The notes under the pieces were generated by a model. That model had not been told where the DNA came from. It ran no database searches and was given only the letters and a program-made list of their open reading frames with translations. Positions 17,446 to 27,680 of a DNA stretch of 64,000 nt are shown here, one piece after another. Source of the stretch: JAOUEA01 sp963821925 (GTDB lineage: Bacteria; Actinomycetota; UBA4738; HRBIN12); assembly GCA_963821925.1 (NCBI GenBank), contig CAWGFO010000001.1, positions 620,001 through 684,000 on the forward strand, written 5' to 3'. Position 1 is the stretch's first letter; each line of letters begins with the position of its first letter. The translations under genes and the position numbers were made by a program.

Positions 17446-17463
17446 GTCAAGGTTCCGTGAAGG
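17446..17463 (+). promoter_or_regulatory. Tandem 11-bp-spaced operator (GTCAAGG N4 GTGAAGG) upstream of nhaA
   Basis: GTCAAGG at 17446-17452 and GTGAAGG at 17457-17463 are direct repeats exactly 11 bp apart, one helical turn, as bound by OmpR/PhoB-type response regulator dimers. They lie 20 bp before a TAGGAT -10 box, about where a -35 region would be. The same arrangement precedes the kdp and permease genes. Confidence 0.6.
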
Positions 17464-17483
17464 CCACCGCGACGCTCGCGGAT

Positions 17484-17489
17484 TAGGAT
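17484..17489 (+). promoter_or_regulatory. -10 element (TAGGAT) of nhaA
   Basis: TAGGAT fits TANNNT. A start about 7 nt later would give a leader of about 45 nt ending in AGGAAGGA at 17528-17535, 5 nt before ATG 17541. Confidence 0.55.
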
Positions 17490-17540
17490 GACGCCTCGCG
17501 AACGGTGTGCCGGGAAGACTGGTCGGCAGGAAGGACCCGT

Positions 17541-18927
17541 ATGTCCGAGAGCGGCACGCCGACGCCCGACCCGGCTGCGTCCTGCGATGGAACCGACCTG
17601 GTCGCGTTCGGAGCGGACCGTTCCCCGCGTCATCCTCAGGCCACTCCAGGAGTTCCTGCAGACCTCGACCTCGGGCGCGATCCTGCTGTTCGCCGCGGTG
17701 GTCGTCGCGCTGCTGTGGGCCAACTCGCCCTGGAAGGACGTCCTACGACGAGCTGTGGCTGACGCGCGTCTCGGTGGGCATCGGCTCGTGGGCGCTCGAC
17801 AAGGACCTCCGCTTCTGGATCGACGACGGGCTGATGACCCTCTTCTTCGTGCTCGTCGGGCTCGAGATCAAGCGGGAGGTGGTCTCCGGCGAGCTGCGCG
17901 ATCGGCGGGCCGCGATGCTGCCCGCGCTCGCGGCGGTCGGCGGGATGATCGTGCCGGCGCTCGTGTACGTGGCGGTCGCTGGACGGACGGCGCCCGGTGG
18001 CTGGGGCGTGCCGATGGCGACCGACATCGCGTTCGCCCTGGGCGTGCTCACGCTGGCCGCGGCGCACGCGCCGCCGTCGCTGAAGTCGTTGCTGCTCACG
18101 CTCGCGATCGTCGACGACATCGGCGCGATCATCGTGATCGCGGTCTTCTATTCCGGTGGCGTGGCGTGGCCTGGCTGTGCGGCCGCTCTCGCGTGACGGC
18201 CCTCGTGCGTCGTGTGCACGAGGATCAGGATCCGAGCGACCGGCGTCTACCTCTTGCTGGGCGTGGCGCTCTGGTACGCGACGTACCGGGCGGGGATCCA
18301 TCCGACGATCGCGGGCGTGGCGATCGGCCTGTTGACCCCGGCGCACCCGTTCCAGCGTCCGGCGACCGTCAGCGAGGAGGCGCATCGGATCGCCGACGAG
18401 ACGGTCGACGAGCCTGAGCCGCCCGACGCGGACGCGACGTCCTGGCTCCGGCTCGCCTGGCTCTCGCGCGAGGCCGTCTCGCCGCTCGCCCGCGTCGAGC
18501 ATGCCCTGCTGCCGTGGTCGAGCTTCGTGATCCTGCCGCTCTTCGCGCTCGCGAACGCCGGCGTGACGCTCACGGGAGGCGCCGTCGGCGACGCCCTGAC
18601 CAGCGTGGTGGCACTGGGCATCGTGCTCGGCCTCGTCGTGGGCAAGCCGGTCGGCGTGCTGCTCGCGTCTGCGCGTGGGGTCCGGTCGGGCCTCGGACGG
18701 CTCGGGCCGGGTGTCGGCTGGGGCCACATCGGCAGGCCTCGGGATGACCGCCGGCGTCGGATTCACGATGGCGCTCTTCGTCGCCGGGCTCGCGTTCGAG
18801 GACGATCCGGTGCGTCTCGTGCTACGCGAAGGTCGCGATCCTCGCGGCGTCGGTGATCGCGGGCGCCGCCGGGTACGCGGTCTTCCGGTTCCTGCCGGCT
18901 CGCGTCGGGCCTGAGCCGGACCGATGA
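17541..18927 (+). CDS. nhaA: NhaA-type Na+/H+ antiporter (several indels)
   Basis: The pieces, read in changing frames, make a full NhaA: an N-terminus from MSESGTPTPDP, then RPLQEFLQTSTSGAILLFAA, then FFVLVGLEIKREVVSGELRD, then the ion-binding Asp pair in LAIVDDIGAI, then RATGVYLLLGVALWYATYR, FALANAGVT and finally GMTAGVGFTMALFVAGLAF. NhaA exchanges H+ for Na+ or Li+ across the inner membrane. Frame changes occur near 17600, 17750, 18190-18215, 18725 and 18810, while the conserved motifs are unchanged. That fits sequencing insertions better than decay. The stop (18925-18927) overlaps the next ATG. A cation-regulon box lies upstream. Confidence 0.85.
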
Positions 18928-20346
18928 ACCTCCCCAGGCCGGCGCGGGTGTCGTGGTGGATGGAGGAGGCGCGCGGGGCCCTCCGAGCCCGACCCCGACG
19001 CCCCCGCTCGACGGCGTCGGTCGACCGCCGATGTCGTGGTCCTCGGCGGGGGCTACACGGGGATGTGGACCGCATGGTTCCTCAAGGAGCGCGACCCCTC
19101 GTGTGACGTCGTGCTCCTGGAGGCCGACGAGCTCTGCGGGAGTGGGCCGAGCGGCCGCAACGGCGGCTTCTGCTACGGCCTGTGGGAGGACCTCGAGGCG
19201 TTGGTGCGCTTCTTCGGTGAGGCGGACGCCCTGCGGGTCGCCCACGTCGCCCAGCGGAGCGTCGACGAGATCGAGGCGTGGCTCGCCGAGCGTGACGTCG
19301 ACGCATGGTTCACGCGCGCGGGGCACCTCACGGTGGCGACGTCCGCGGCGCAGGACGGCGCCTGGTCCTCGCTCGTGGCCGAGGCCGACCGTCTGGGCGT
19401 CCTGGATGGACGCTTCGTCGAGCTCGACGACGATCAGGTGCGCGCCCGGTGCCGCTCGCCCGTCTTCCGGGGCGGCCTGCTCCAACCGGAGAACGCGATC
19501 CTGCAGCCGGCTCGACTGGCCCTGGGGTTGCGCGCCGCCCTGCTCGAGCGCGGCGTGCGCATCCACGAATCGACCGCGGCCGTCCGATTCACGGAGGGAC
19601 CGCCGGTGCGCGTCGAGACCGACCGGGGGGCCACCGTCGTCGCGGAGCACGGCGTGCTCGGTCTCGGCGCGTGGGCGGCGTCGCTCCCTCGGTTCCGCCG
19701 GTCGATCGTGCCGCGCGGCACGTACATCGTGGTGACCGAGCCCGCGCCCGAGCGCCTCGAGGAGATCGGCTGGACCGGGGGCGAGGGCCTCGCCGACTGG
19801 CGGACCGCGCTCCGGTACTTCCGCACCACGCCCGACGGGCGGATCGCGTTCGGCGCGGCGTCCGCGGCGGCCGGCCTCGGGGTCGGGCTCGGACCCCGGC
19901 TCCGGTACGACGAGCGATCCGTGGCCACGCTGGTCGACGACTTCCGGCGGTTCTTCCCCTCGTGGTCCGACGTCGCGATCGAGGCGGCCTGGGGCGGTCC
20001 GATGGACGTCACCGGGCGACACCTGCCGTCGTTCGGGACGCTGCCGGGGGGCACGCTGCACTACGGCCTCGGCTACACGGGCGGCGGCGTCGGACCGTGC
20101 CACCTCGGGGGCAAGATCCTCTCGGCCCTCGCCCTCGGGGTCGAGGACGAGCACACCGCGCTGCCGCTCGTGGACCTGGAGATGATGCGGTTCCCGCCGG
20201 AGCCGTTCCTCTCGGTCGGCGCCGCGATCACGCAGCACGCGATCGTCCGCAAGGACGAGGCGGAGGACCGTGGCCGCCGCACGGATCCACTCACGAGGTT
20301 CGTGACGAAGCTGCCGCGCCGCATGGGATACGAGCTCGGCCCCTAG
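18924..20346 (+). CDS. FAD-dependent oxidoreductase (DAO family, PuuB-like)
   Basis: About 470 residues after correction. The N-terminus reads MNLPRPARVSWWMEEARG. After a short disturbed stretch comes the dinucleotide-binding fold ADVVVLGGGYTGMWTAWFL with its GxGxxG-like glycines, and then GPSGRNGGFCYGLWEDL, the SGRNGGF signature of gamma-glutamylputrescine oxidase-like and related amine oxidases. The FAD-contacting C-terminus reads LHYGLGYTGGGVGPCHLGGK. It probably oxidises an amine or N-methyl amino acid; the substrate is unknown. Two frame changes near 18985 and 19025 hit only the N-terminal linker. ATG 18924 overlaps the nhaA stop (ATGA). Confidence 0.82.
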
Positions 20347-20440
20347 CGCGTCGCCTGCAGCTTCGTCCCACGGCCTCGACCGCGGCTACGATCCGGGCGC
20401 ACGCGAGTATCTCTGCAGGTCAGTGGCCGGTTCGCTTCCC

Positions 20441-20472
20441 TATACTGCTCGGGTTCCCGGCCCAGGCCGGGG
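20441..20472 (+). promoter_or_regulatory. Promoter (TATACT) and leader hairpin of the pyrophosphatase gene
   Basis: TATACT at 20441-20446 is a near-consensus -10 box. The leader then contains CCCGGC at 20457-20462 pairing with GCCGGG at 20467-20472 (6-bp stem, 4-nt loop). AGGAGG at 20495-20500 stands 4 nt before ATG 20505. Unlike most genes here, this one has a real leader. Confidence 0.6.
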
Positions 20473-20504
20473 AGAGAGGCCCCAACCCCACCACAGGAGG
20501 TTCG

Positions 20505-22763
20505 ATGTTCGGCGTCCTTGCCCAGGAGGGCGGCCCGCTCAAGGTCGTCTTCAACTCGTTCGACAACACGGCGCTCTGGGTGATCCTCGGCATCTCACTG
20601 GTCGCGCTCGTGTTCGCCTACTTCCTCGTACGTGAGGTGCTGGCGGCATCCGAGGGCACCGACAAGATGAAGGAGATCGCCAAGGCGATCCAGGAGGGCG
20701 CGAGCGCCTACCTGTCGCGCCAGTTCCGCACGCTCGCGGTCTTCGTGGTCGTGATCGGCGTCGCGCTCTTCTTCGTGCTCCCGGTGCCCGAGGACGCGAT
20801 CCATTCCGACTTCGCGATCCGGTTCGGCCGGTCGATCGCGTTCATCCTGGGCGCCGGCTTCTCGGCGATCACCGGGTACGTGGGCATGTGGCTCGCCGTG
20901 CGTGCGAACGTCCGCACCGCGAACGCCGCCCGCGAGTCGGGTCTGCGCCAGGCCGTGAAGCTCGCGTTCCGCGCGGGCGGCGTGGCCGGCATGTTCACCG
21001 TTGGCCTCGGTCTGTTCGGCGCCACCGCGATCCTGATCATCTACAAGCAGGACGCCACGAGCGTGCTCGTGGGCTTCGGCTTCGGTGGCGCGCTGCTCGC
21101 GATGTTCATGCGGGTGGGCGGCGGCATCTTCACGAAGGCGGCCGACGTGGGCGCCGACCTGGTGGGCAAGGTCGAGCAGGGCATCCCCGAGGACGACCCG
21201 CGCAACGCCGCGACGATCGCCGACAACGTCGGCGACAACGTCGGTGACTGCGCCGGGATGGCGGCCGACCTGTTCGAGTCCGCGGAGGTCACGCTGATCG
21301 CCTCGCTGATCCTGGGGGCGGCCGCGTACGCGGGCTCCACCGAGGGCGCGATCATCGGCGTGATGTTCCCGCTGTTCATCCGCGCCGTGGGCGTGGTGAC
21401 CTCGATCATCGGCATCATGGCGGTCACGCCCCGGACCGAGGCCGAGTCCGGGATGAAGGCGATCAACCGTGGGTTCTTCATCTCGGCGTTCATCTCGGCG
21501 GCCGCGGCCTTCGTGATCGCCGGGCTCTACATGCCGAACCTCAAGCCGGCGGTGGCGGTCTCGATCGGGCTCGTGCTCGCCGCGGTGATCCAGGTGCTGA
21601 CGCAGTACTTCACCGACACGAAGTTCAAGCCGGTCCAGGAGATCGCGGAGTCCACCGTGACGGGCCCGGCCACCACGATCCTCTCGGGCTTCTCCACGGG
21701 GATGGAGTCGACCGTCTACTCGGCGCTGATCCTCGCGGGGGCGATCGTGGCCAGCTTCTACCTGGGAGGTTCGACGGCCGAACGCCTGTACTTCATCTCG
21801 CTCACCGGCATGGGGATGCTCACGACGGTGGGCGTCGTCGTCTCGATGGACACGTACGGCCCGATCTCGGACAACGCGCAGGGCATCGCCGAGATGTCCG
21901 GGGAGTTCGAGGGTCGCCCCGCAGAGATCCTCGGCGGGCTGGACGCGGTCGGCAACTCGACGAAGGCCATCACGAAGGGCATGGCGATCGCGACGGCGGT
22001 GCTCGCGGCGACGTCGCTGTTCGGTTCGTTCGAGGAGGCCCTTCGAGGCGCCGGGTTCCTGTTCGAGGGGATCCGGATCGACCGGCCCGACGTGCTCGTG
22101 GGGCTGCTGATCGGGGGCTCGGTGCCGTTCCTGTTCTCGTCGCTCGCGATCCGGGCGGTGGGGCGGGCGGCTGCGCAGGTCGTGGTCGAGGTACGGAACC
22201 AGTTCCGCCTGCACCCGGGGATCATGACCTACGAGGAGAAGCCGGACTACGGTGCGGTCGTCGACATCTGCACGAAGACCTCGCTCCGCGAGCTCACCAC
22301 GCCGGGTCTCCTGGCCGTGCTCTCGCCGATCTTCGCGGGCTTCTTCCTGAAGGGTGAGGCGCTGGGTGGCTTCCTGGCCGGCGCGATCCTGACCGGACAG
22401 CTGCTGGCGGTCATGCTCTCGAACGCCGGTGGCGCGTGGGACAACGCGAAGAAGTTCATCGAGGAGGGCAACTACGGCGGGAAGGGCTCGGACAGCCACA
22501 AGGCCGCGGTCATCGGCGACACCGTCGGCGATCCCTTCAAGGACACGGCCGGCCCCGCGTTGAACCCGCTGATCAAGGTCATGAACCTCGTGGCCCTGCT
22601 GATCGCCCCGCTCGTGGTCTCGCACGCCGAGGACACCGCGCTACGGATGGCGATCGTGATCGTGGTCGCCGCGGTGCTGGCCGCCGCGATCTACGTCTCG
22701 AAGTCCAGGAAGTCGGAGCTGGGCGAGGAGATCAAGCGGGCCAACGTCAAAGCGTCGGCCTAG
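20505..22763 (+). CDS. hppA: Membrane proton-translocating pyrophosphatase, K+-independent type
   Basis: 752 residues and about 16 helices, the usual size of H+-PPases. The pyrophosphate-binding loops are intact: KAADVGADLVGKVEQGIPED, DPRNAATIADNVGDNVGDC and, near the end, GDTVGDPFKDTAGPALNPLI. The K+-site motif reads GNSTKAITKG. A lysine at this position replaces the K+ ion in the K+-independent subfamily, whereas K+-dependent enzymes have alanine. The enzyme couples PPi hydrolysis to H+ export, saving energy under stress. ATG 20505 has a strong ribosome binding site. It sits beside cation transporter genes, but no regulon box is seen upstream. Confidence 0.95.
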   Translation: MFGVLAQEGGPLKVVFNSFDNTALWVILGISLVALVFAYFLVREVLAASEGTDKMKEIAKAIQEGASAYLSRQFRTLAVFVVVIGVALFFVLPVPEDAIHSDFAIRFGRSIAFILGAGFSAITGYVGMWLAVRANVRTANAARESGLRQAVKLAFRAGGVAGMFTVGLGLFGATAILIIYKQDATSVLVGFGFGGALLAMFMRVGGGIFTKAADVGADLVGKVEQGIPEDDPRNAATIADNVGDNVGDCAGMAADLFESAEVTLIASLILGAAAYAGSTEGAIIGVMFPLFIRAVGVVTSIIGIMAVTPRTEAESGMKAINRGFFISAFISAAAAFVIAGLYMPNLKPAVAVSIGLVLAAVIQVLTQYFTDTKFKPVQEIAESTVTGPATTILSGFSTGMESTVYSALILAGAIVASFYLGGSTAERLYFISLTGMGMLTTVGVVVSMDTYGPISDNAQGIAEMSGEFEGRPAEILGGLDAVGNSTKAITKGMAIATAVLAATSLFGSFEEALRGAGFLFEGIRIDRPDVLVGLLIGGSVPFLFSSLAIRAVGRAAAQVVVEVRNQFRLHPGIMTYEEKPDYGAVVDICTKTSLRELTTPGLLAVLSPIFAGFFLKGEALGGFLAGAILTGQLLAVMLSNAGGAWDNAKKFIEEGNYGGKGSDSHKAAVIGDTVGDPFKDTAGPALNPLIKVMNLVALLIAPLVVSHAEDTALRMAIVIVVAAVLAAAIYVSKSRKSELGEEIKRANVKASA

Positions 22764-22788
22764 ACGGCGGAAGGCAGACATCCACGGC

Positions 22789-23148
22789 ATGGGCGCGCTT
22801 CGTCGCTGGCTCGATCGACTCACCGAGAGCGACGAAGCGCGCCTCGCCGCGGAGGTGCGCGACTGGGCCGACAAGGTCGCCGACACCACCCGGATCGGTG
22901 ACGCCCCGATGCGCGGCCACGTGAGGATCGCCGGGGTGATCAGGCGCATCACGGTCTTCCCGATGCAGGACCACGAATCCCTCGAGGCCGTCGTCTCCGA
23001 CGGCACCGGGCAGGTGACCATCGTCTTCATGGGCCGCCGCGGCATCGGCGGACTGTCCCTGGGCACCCGCGTGGTCGTCGAAGGGGTGCTCGGCGAACAG
23101 CGCGGCGCGATCCGGATGATCAACCCTCGCTTGGAGTTCAGCGCCTAG
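22789..23148 (+). CDS. OB-fold nucleic-acid-binding-like protein
   Basis: A 119-residue soluble protein. The N-terminal 35 residues are charged and helical. The rest forms an OB-fold of the tRNA_anti/RecG-wedge type: RGHVRIAGVIRRITVFP, LEAVVSDGTGQVTIVFMGR, LGTRVVVEGVLGE and a final MINPRLEF. Similar small OB proteins in Actinomycetota follow pyrophosphatase or DUF3159 genes and have no assigned role; a nucleic-acid-binding function is only inferred from the fold. ATG 22789 is 25 bp downstream of hppA, so co-transcription is likely. Confidence 0.75.
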   Translation: MGALRRWLDRLTESDEARLAAEVRDWADKVADTTRIGDAPMRGHVRIAGVIRRITVFPMQDHESLEAVVSDGTGQVTIVFMGRRGIGGLSLGTRVVVEGVLGEQRGAIRMINPRLEFSA

Positions 23149-23201
23149 CCGAGGTGGCGGTCAAGGCCGCGGTGGCTGAAAGGCAGCGCGGGCCCGACCG
23201 C

Positions 23202-23219
23202 GTGAAGGTCTCGTCAAGG
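23202..23219 (+). promoter_or_regulatory. Tandem 11-bp-spaced operator (GTGAAGG N4 GTCAAGG) upstream of kdp
   Basis: GTGAAGG at 23202-23208 and GTCAAGG at 23213-23219, 11 bp apart, lie 67 bp before the first small kdp reading frame. CCTAGCGCG at 23231-23239, a possible -10 region, also appears in the permease promoter on the opposite strand (35553-35562 region). KdpE is the obvious candidate binder. Confidence 0.65.
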
Positions 23220-23286
23220 AATACCGCACCCCTAGCGCGCAGACGCGTAGACGTTGGCTCCGTGAGCCGGTCGTATGGAGGGCCTC

Positions 23287-23370
23287 ATGGAAGACGTCGT
23301 GTTCGTCGCGGTGACCCTCGCGGTGTTCGCCTCGTTGTCCTGTTCGTCGCGAGGGGTTGATCGGCTGTGA
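23287..23370 (+). CDS. Short KdpF-like membrane peptide
   Basis: A 27-residue frame, MEDVVFVAVTLAVFA...RGVDRL, preceded by GAGGG. Actinobacterial kdp operons often have such a peptide (ending RGVERL or similar) before kdpF. The middle reads SLSCSS in this frame but LVVLFVA in the neighbouring one, so two compensating indels may hide a normal membrane helix. It probably stabilises the Kdp complex, by analogy with KdpF. Its stop overlaps the kdpF start (GTGA). Confidence 0.6.
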   Translation: MEDVVFVAVTLAVFASLSCSSRGVDRL

Positions 23371-23452
23371 CCGACGACGTCGTCGCGCTCGTGCTGGCGG
23401 TGGTGCTGATCGTGTACCTCGTGGCGCGCTGCTCTTCCCGGAGCGGTTCTGA
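23367..23452 (+). CDS. kdpF: KdpF, small stabilising subunit of the Kdp K+ pump (indel)
   Basis: GTG 23367 begins TDDVVALVLAVVLIVYLVA, a single membrane helix typical of the roughly 29-residue KdpF. After an indel near 23423-23430 the expected tail LLFPERF and a TGA at 23450-23452 follow, overlapping the kdpA ATG. The 86-nt interval is two bases over a multiple of three, consistent with two extra bases. KdpF stabilises KdpABC in the membrane. Confidence 0.7.
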
Positions 23453-25124
23453 TGACGGGGTGGCTGCAGCTCTGCGCTCCTCGTCGCTGCTGCTCGTGGC
23501 CGCCTACCGGCCGCTCGGGGATTACATGGCCTGGGCGCTCACCTCGCCGCGACCGCTGCGGGTCGAGCGCGCGATGCTACCGCCTGGCGGGGTGAACCCG
23601 ACGCCGAGCAGCGGTGGATCTCGTACGCGACATCGATGCTCGTGTTCTCGCTGCTGTCGGTGCTCTTCCTGTACGTCCTGCAGCGGGCCCAGGCGTCGCT
23701 GCCCCTCTCGCTCGGGCGTCCCGGGCGTGCGGCCGAGCCAGGCGTTCAACACGGCGACCTCGTTCGTGTCGAACACGAACTGGCAGTCGTACGCGGGCGA
23801 GTCGACGATGGGTCATCTCGTGCAGATGGACGGCCTCGCCGTCCAGAACTTCGTGTCTGCGGCGGTCGGGATCGCCGTCGCCGTGGCGCTGATCCGCGGG
23901 TTCACGCGCGTCGGAGCCGAGACGATCGGCAACTTCTGGGCGGACCTCGTGCGGACCACCGTACGGGTCCTGCTGCCGATCGCGTTCGTCGGCGCGATCG
24001 TGCTCGTCTCGCAGGGCGTGGTGCAGAACCTCCACGGGTCCCGCGAGGTCACCACCGTCCAGGGCGGCGCCGCAGTCGATCCCGGGCGGACCGGTCGCCT
24101 CGCAGGAGGCGATCAAGGAGCTCGGGACGAACGGCGGCGGCTTCTACAACGCGAACTCAGCGCACCCGTTCGAGAACCCGAGTCCGTTCACGAACCTGCT
24201 CGAGATCTTCCTGCTGCTCGTGATCCCCTTCGCCCTCACGGGCACGTTCGGCAAGCTCGTCGGGCAACCGCCGGCAGGGGTACGCGCTCGCGGCCGTGAT
24301 GGCGATCCTGTGGATGAGCTCGGTGCTGCTCGCCTGGCACTTCGAGTCGCAGTCGAACCCGCAGGTACAGGCGACGCCGGGGCGCAGGTCGTCGGGCGCC
24401 AACATGGAGGGCAAGGAGGTCCGGTTCGGGATCCCCGGCGAGCGCGTCGTTCGCGGCCTCGACGACCGGGCACGTCGACCGGGTCCGTGATCGCGAGCCA
24501 CGACTCGTTCACACCGCTCGGCGGCGGCGTCGTGCTCGTGAACATCATGCTGTCGGAGGTCTCGCCCGGCGGGGTGGGGTCCGGTCTCTACGGGATCCTG
24601 GTGCTCGCGATCCTCGCGGTGTTCATCGCGGGGCTGATGGTCGGGCGCACCCCCGAGTACCTGGGCAAGAAGATCGAGCCCACGCGAGATGAAGCTGGTC
24701 TCGCTGTACATCCTGCTCGTTCCGGCGCTGATCCTCGTGTTCACGGGGATCGCGGTCGTGCTGGACTCGGCCACCTCGTCGATCCTGAATCCCGGCCCGC
24801 ACGGGCTCTCGGAGGTGCTGTACGCGTTCACGTCGGGCACCAACAACAACGGCAGCGCGTTCGGCGGGCTCAACGCGAACACGCGTTCTTCAACACCTCG
24901 CTCGGGCTCGTGATGCTCCTCGGTCGCTTCGCCTCGATCGTGCTCGTGCTCGCGATCGGCGGGTTCGCTCGCCGGCAAGCGCCACGTCCCGGCGTCGGCG
25001 GGGACGTTCCCGACCACCACTCCGCTCTTCGTCGGTCTGCTGATCGGGGTGATCGCGATCGTCACCGCGCTCACGTACTTCCCCGCGCTCTCGCTCGGAC
25101 CGATCGTGGAAGGGCTGTCGTAGA
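23452..25124 (+). CDS. kdpA: KdpA, K+-translocating subunit (about ten indels)
   Basis: Conserved KdpA pieces appear in order but in changing frames: MTGWLQL, AYRPLGDYMAWAL, ISYATSMLVFSLLSVLFLYV, FNTATSFVSNTNWQSYAGES (first selectivity-filter region), IKELGTNGGGFYNANSAHPF (second), MAILWMSSVLLAWHF, LGGGVVLVNIMLSEVSPGGV, FTSGTNNNGSAFGGLNANT and TYFPALSLGPIVEGLS. KdpA is the KtrB/TrkH-like channel subunit that binds K+ before transport. Most breaks are single extra bases, often in G or C runs; motifs are intact. The TAG stop shares a base with the kdpB ATG. Whether the native gene is open must be settled by better sequence. Confidence 0.85.
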
Positions 25125-27114
25125 TGTTCGACCTGAGTCTGTTGTGGCGTTCGCTCCCCGATGCGACGCGGAAGCTCGACCCGCGCGTGATGTGGCGGAA
25201 CCCCGTGATGTTCGTCGTGGAGATCGGGTCCGTGCTCACCACGCTCCTGTTCGTCCGGGATCCGTCGCTGTTCGCCGGGCTGATCACGGTGTGGCTCTGG
25301 CTCACCGTCGTGTTCGCGAACCTCGCCGAGGCGGTGGCCGAGGGGCGTGGCAAGGCTCAGGCCGCGGCGCTGCGCGCCACCCGCACCGACACCATCGCCC
25401 GAAGGCTCCGCCCCGACGGCTCCGAGGAGGAGGTGCCGGGCACGCAGCTGCAGCCGGGAGACCGCGTGGTGGTCGAGGCCGGCGACACGATCCCGGGCGA
25501 CGGCGAGGTCGTCGAGGGCGTGGCCTCGGTCGACGAGTCCGCGATCACGGGTGAGTCGGCGCCGGTGATCCGCGAGTCCGGCGGCGACCGCAGCGCGGTC
25601 ACCGGGCGGCACGAAGGTGCTGTCGGACCGCATCGTGGTCCAGATCACGTCGAAGCCGGGCGAGACCTTCATCGACCGCATGATCGCGCTCGTCGAGGGC
25701 GCCCAGCGCCAGAAGACGCCGAACGAGATCGCCCTGAACATCCTGCTGGCGAGCCTCACGATCGTGTTCCTGCTCGCCACGGTGACGCTGCAGCCGATGG
25801 CGATCTACTCGAACGCTGAGCAGACGATCATCGTGCTCGTGGCGCTGCTCGTCTGCCTGATCCCCACGACGATCGGGGCCCTGCTCTCCGCGATCGGGAT
25901 CGCGGGGATGGACCGGCTCGTGCAGCGCAACGTCCTCGCGATGTCGGGCCGGGCCGTCGAGGCCGCTGGCGACGTGAACACGCTCCTCCTCGACAAGACC
26001 GGCACGATCACGCTCGGCAACCGCCAGGCAGCGGAGTTCCTGCCGGTGCCGGGCGTGACCGTCGAGCAGCTCGCCGACGCGGCGCAGATCACGAGCCTCG
26101 CGGACGAGACGCCGGAGGGTCGATCGATCGTCGTGCTCGCGAAGGAGCGGTACGGGCTCCGCGGCCGCGACCTGGAGGGTGCCGAGTTCGTGCCCTTCAC
26201 CGCACAGACGCGGATGAGCGGCGTGAACATCGATGGCCGCCAGCTCCGCAAGGGCGCCGCCGACTCGATCCGCCGATGGGTCGAGGAGCAGGGCGGCGAG
26301 GTCCCCGAGGAGATCGAGACGATCGTGGCCGGCATCTCGGTGCAGGGCGGCACGCCGCTCACCGTCGCCGAGGACGGCCGCGCGCTCGGCGTGATCTACC
26401 TGAAGGACATCGTGAAGGAAGGCATGCGGCAGCGATTCGACGAGCTCCGCCGCATGGGGATCCGCACCGTGATGATCACCGGGGACAACCCTCGGACCGC
26501 CGAGGCGATCGCGAACGAGGCGGGGGTCGACGACTTCCTGGCCGAGGCGACCCCCGAGGACAAGATGGCGCTGATCCGCCGCGAACAGGATGGCGGGAAG
26601 CTCGTCGCGATGACCGGCGACGGCACGAACGACGCCCCCGCGCTCGCACAGGCCGACGTCGGCGTGGCGATGAACACGGGGACGAGCGCGGCCAAGGAGG
26701 CCGGCAACATGGTCGACCTCGACTCGAACCCGACGAAGCTGATCGAGATCGTGGCGATCGGGAAGCAGCTGCTGATCACGCGCGGGTCGTTGACGACCTT
26801 CTCGATCGCGAACGATGTCGCGAAGTACTTCGCGATCATCCCCGCGATGTTCGCAGCGGTGTATCCCGGTCTCGACCGCCTGAACGTGATGCGGTTGGGC
26901 AGCCCCAGCACGGCGATCCTCTCGGCCGTGATCTTCAACGCGCTCGTGATCGTCGCGTTGATCCCGCTCGCCCTTCGAGGCGTTCGGTACACCCCGAGCT
27001 CGGCCGCCGCGATGCTCCGGCGGAACCTGGCGATCTACGGCCTGGGCGGCGTGATCGCGCCGTTCATCGGGATCAAGGCTGATCGACCTGCTCGTCGGAC
27101 TGGTGGTGCACTGA
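25124..27114 (+). CDS. kdpB: KdpB, P-type ATPase subunit (two single-base insertions)
   Basis: About 663 residues after correction. All P-type ATPase signatures are present: the actuator TGES in SAITGESAPVI, the phosphorylated Asp in LLLDKTGTITLGN, TGDNPRTAEAIA and the hinge GDGTNDAPALAQADVGVAM. KdpB hydrolyses ATP to drive K+ uptake by KdpA. The two frame changes are at about 25604-25607 (the expected VTGGTKVL has one extra G) and 27077-27078 (expected GIKLIDLL). The interval exceeds a multiple of three by two, as two extra bases predict. Confidence 0.92.
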
Positions 27115-27115
27115 C

Positions 27116-27680
27116 ATGCGGCGCACGGTCTTCGCGAGCCTGCGGATGCTGCTGGTGATGACGATCGTGCTGGGCGTCGCGTACCCGCTGGTGATCACGG
27201 CGGCCGCCCAGGGCCTCTTCGGGCAGCGGGCGAACGGCAGTCTCGTCGAGGCCGGCGGGACCACGGTGGGCTCGGCGCTGATCGGCCAGTCGTTCGACGG
27301 CCGCGGGTGGTTCCACGGGCGTCCCGGCGTCCTACGACCCCACGGCGAGCGGTCCGTCGAACCTCGGCCCGACGAACCCCGCCCTCGGTGATGCGGTCCG
27401 CGGACGGCTCGACACGGTGATCGCGTCCGACGGACCGGCCGGCTCGGTGCCCGTCGACGCCGTCACGGGCAGCGGGAGCGGGCTCGACCCCGACATCTCG
27501 CCCGCGTACGCACGACTGCAGGCGCCACGGGTGGCGGCGGCGCGGGGTCTCGATGTCGCCGACGTCCTCGCGATGATCGATGCGCACACGGAGGACCGGA
27601 CGTTCGGGTTCCTGGGCGAGCCGCGCGTGAACGTCCTCCTGCTCAACCTCGCCCTGGAGGGACTAGCCTCGACGCCATGA
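27116..27680 (+). CDS. kdpC: KdpC, accessory subunit (one insertion)
   Basis: About 187 residues after correction. There is one N-terminal membrane helix (LRMLLVMTIVLGVAYPLVIT), followed by the periplasmic-side domain with FDGRGWFHGRP, SYDPTASGPSNLGPTNPAL and the conserved AARGLDVADVLAMIDAHTED. KdpC stabilises the KdpA-KdpB assembly and increases ATP affinity. The frame changes at about 27326-27329; one extra G explains it and matches the interval length. The stop overlaps the kdpD start (ATGA). Confidence 0.9.
27664..27669 (+). promoter_or_regulatory. -10 element (TAGCCT) ahead of kdpD
   Basis: TAGCCT inside the end of kdpC lies exactly 7 nt before ATG 27677. It could give an internal leaderless promoter producing KdpDE independently of KdpFABC. 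Confidence 0.5.
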
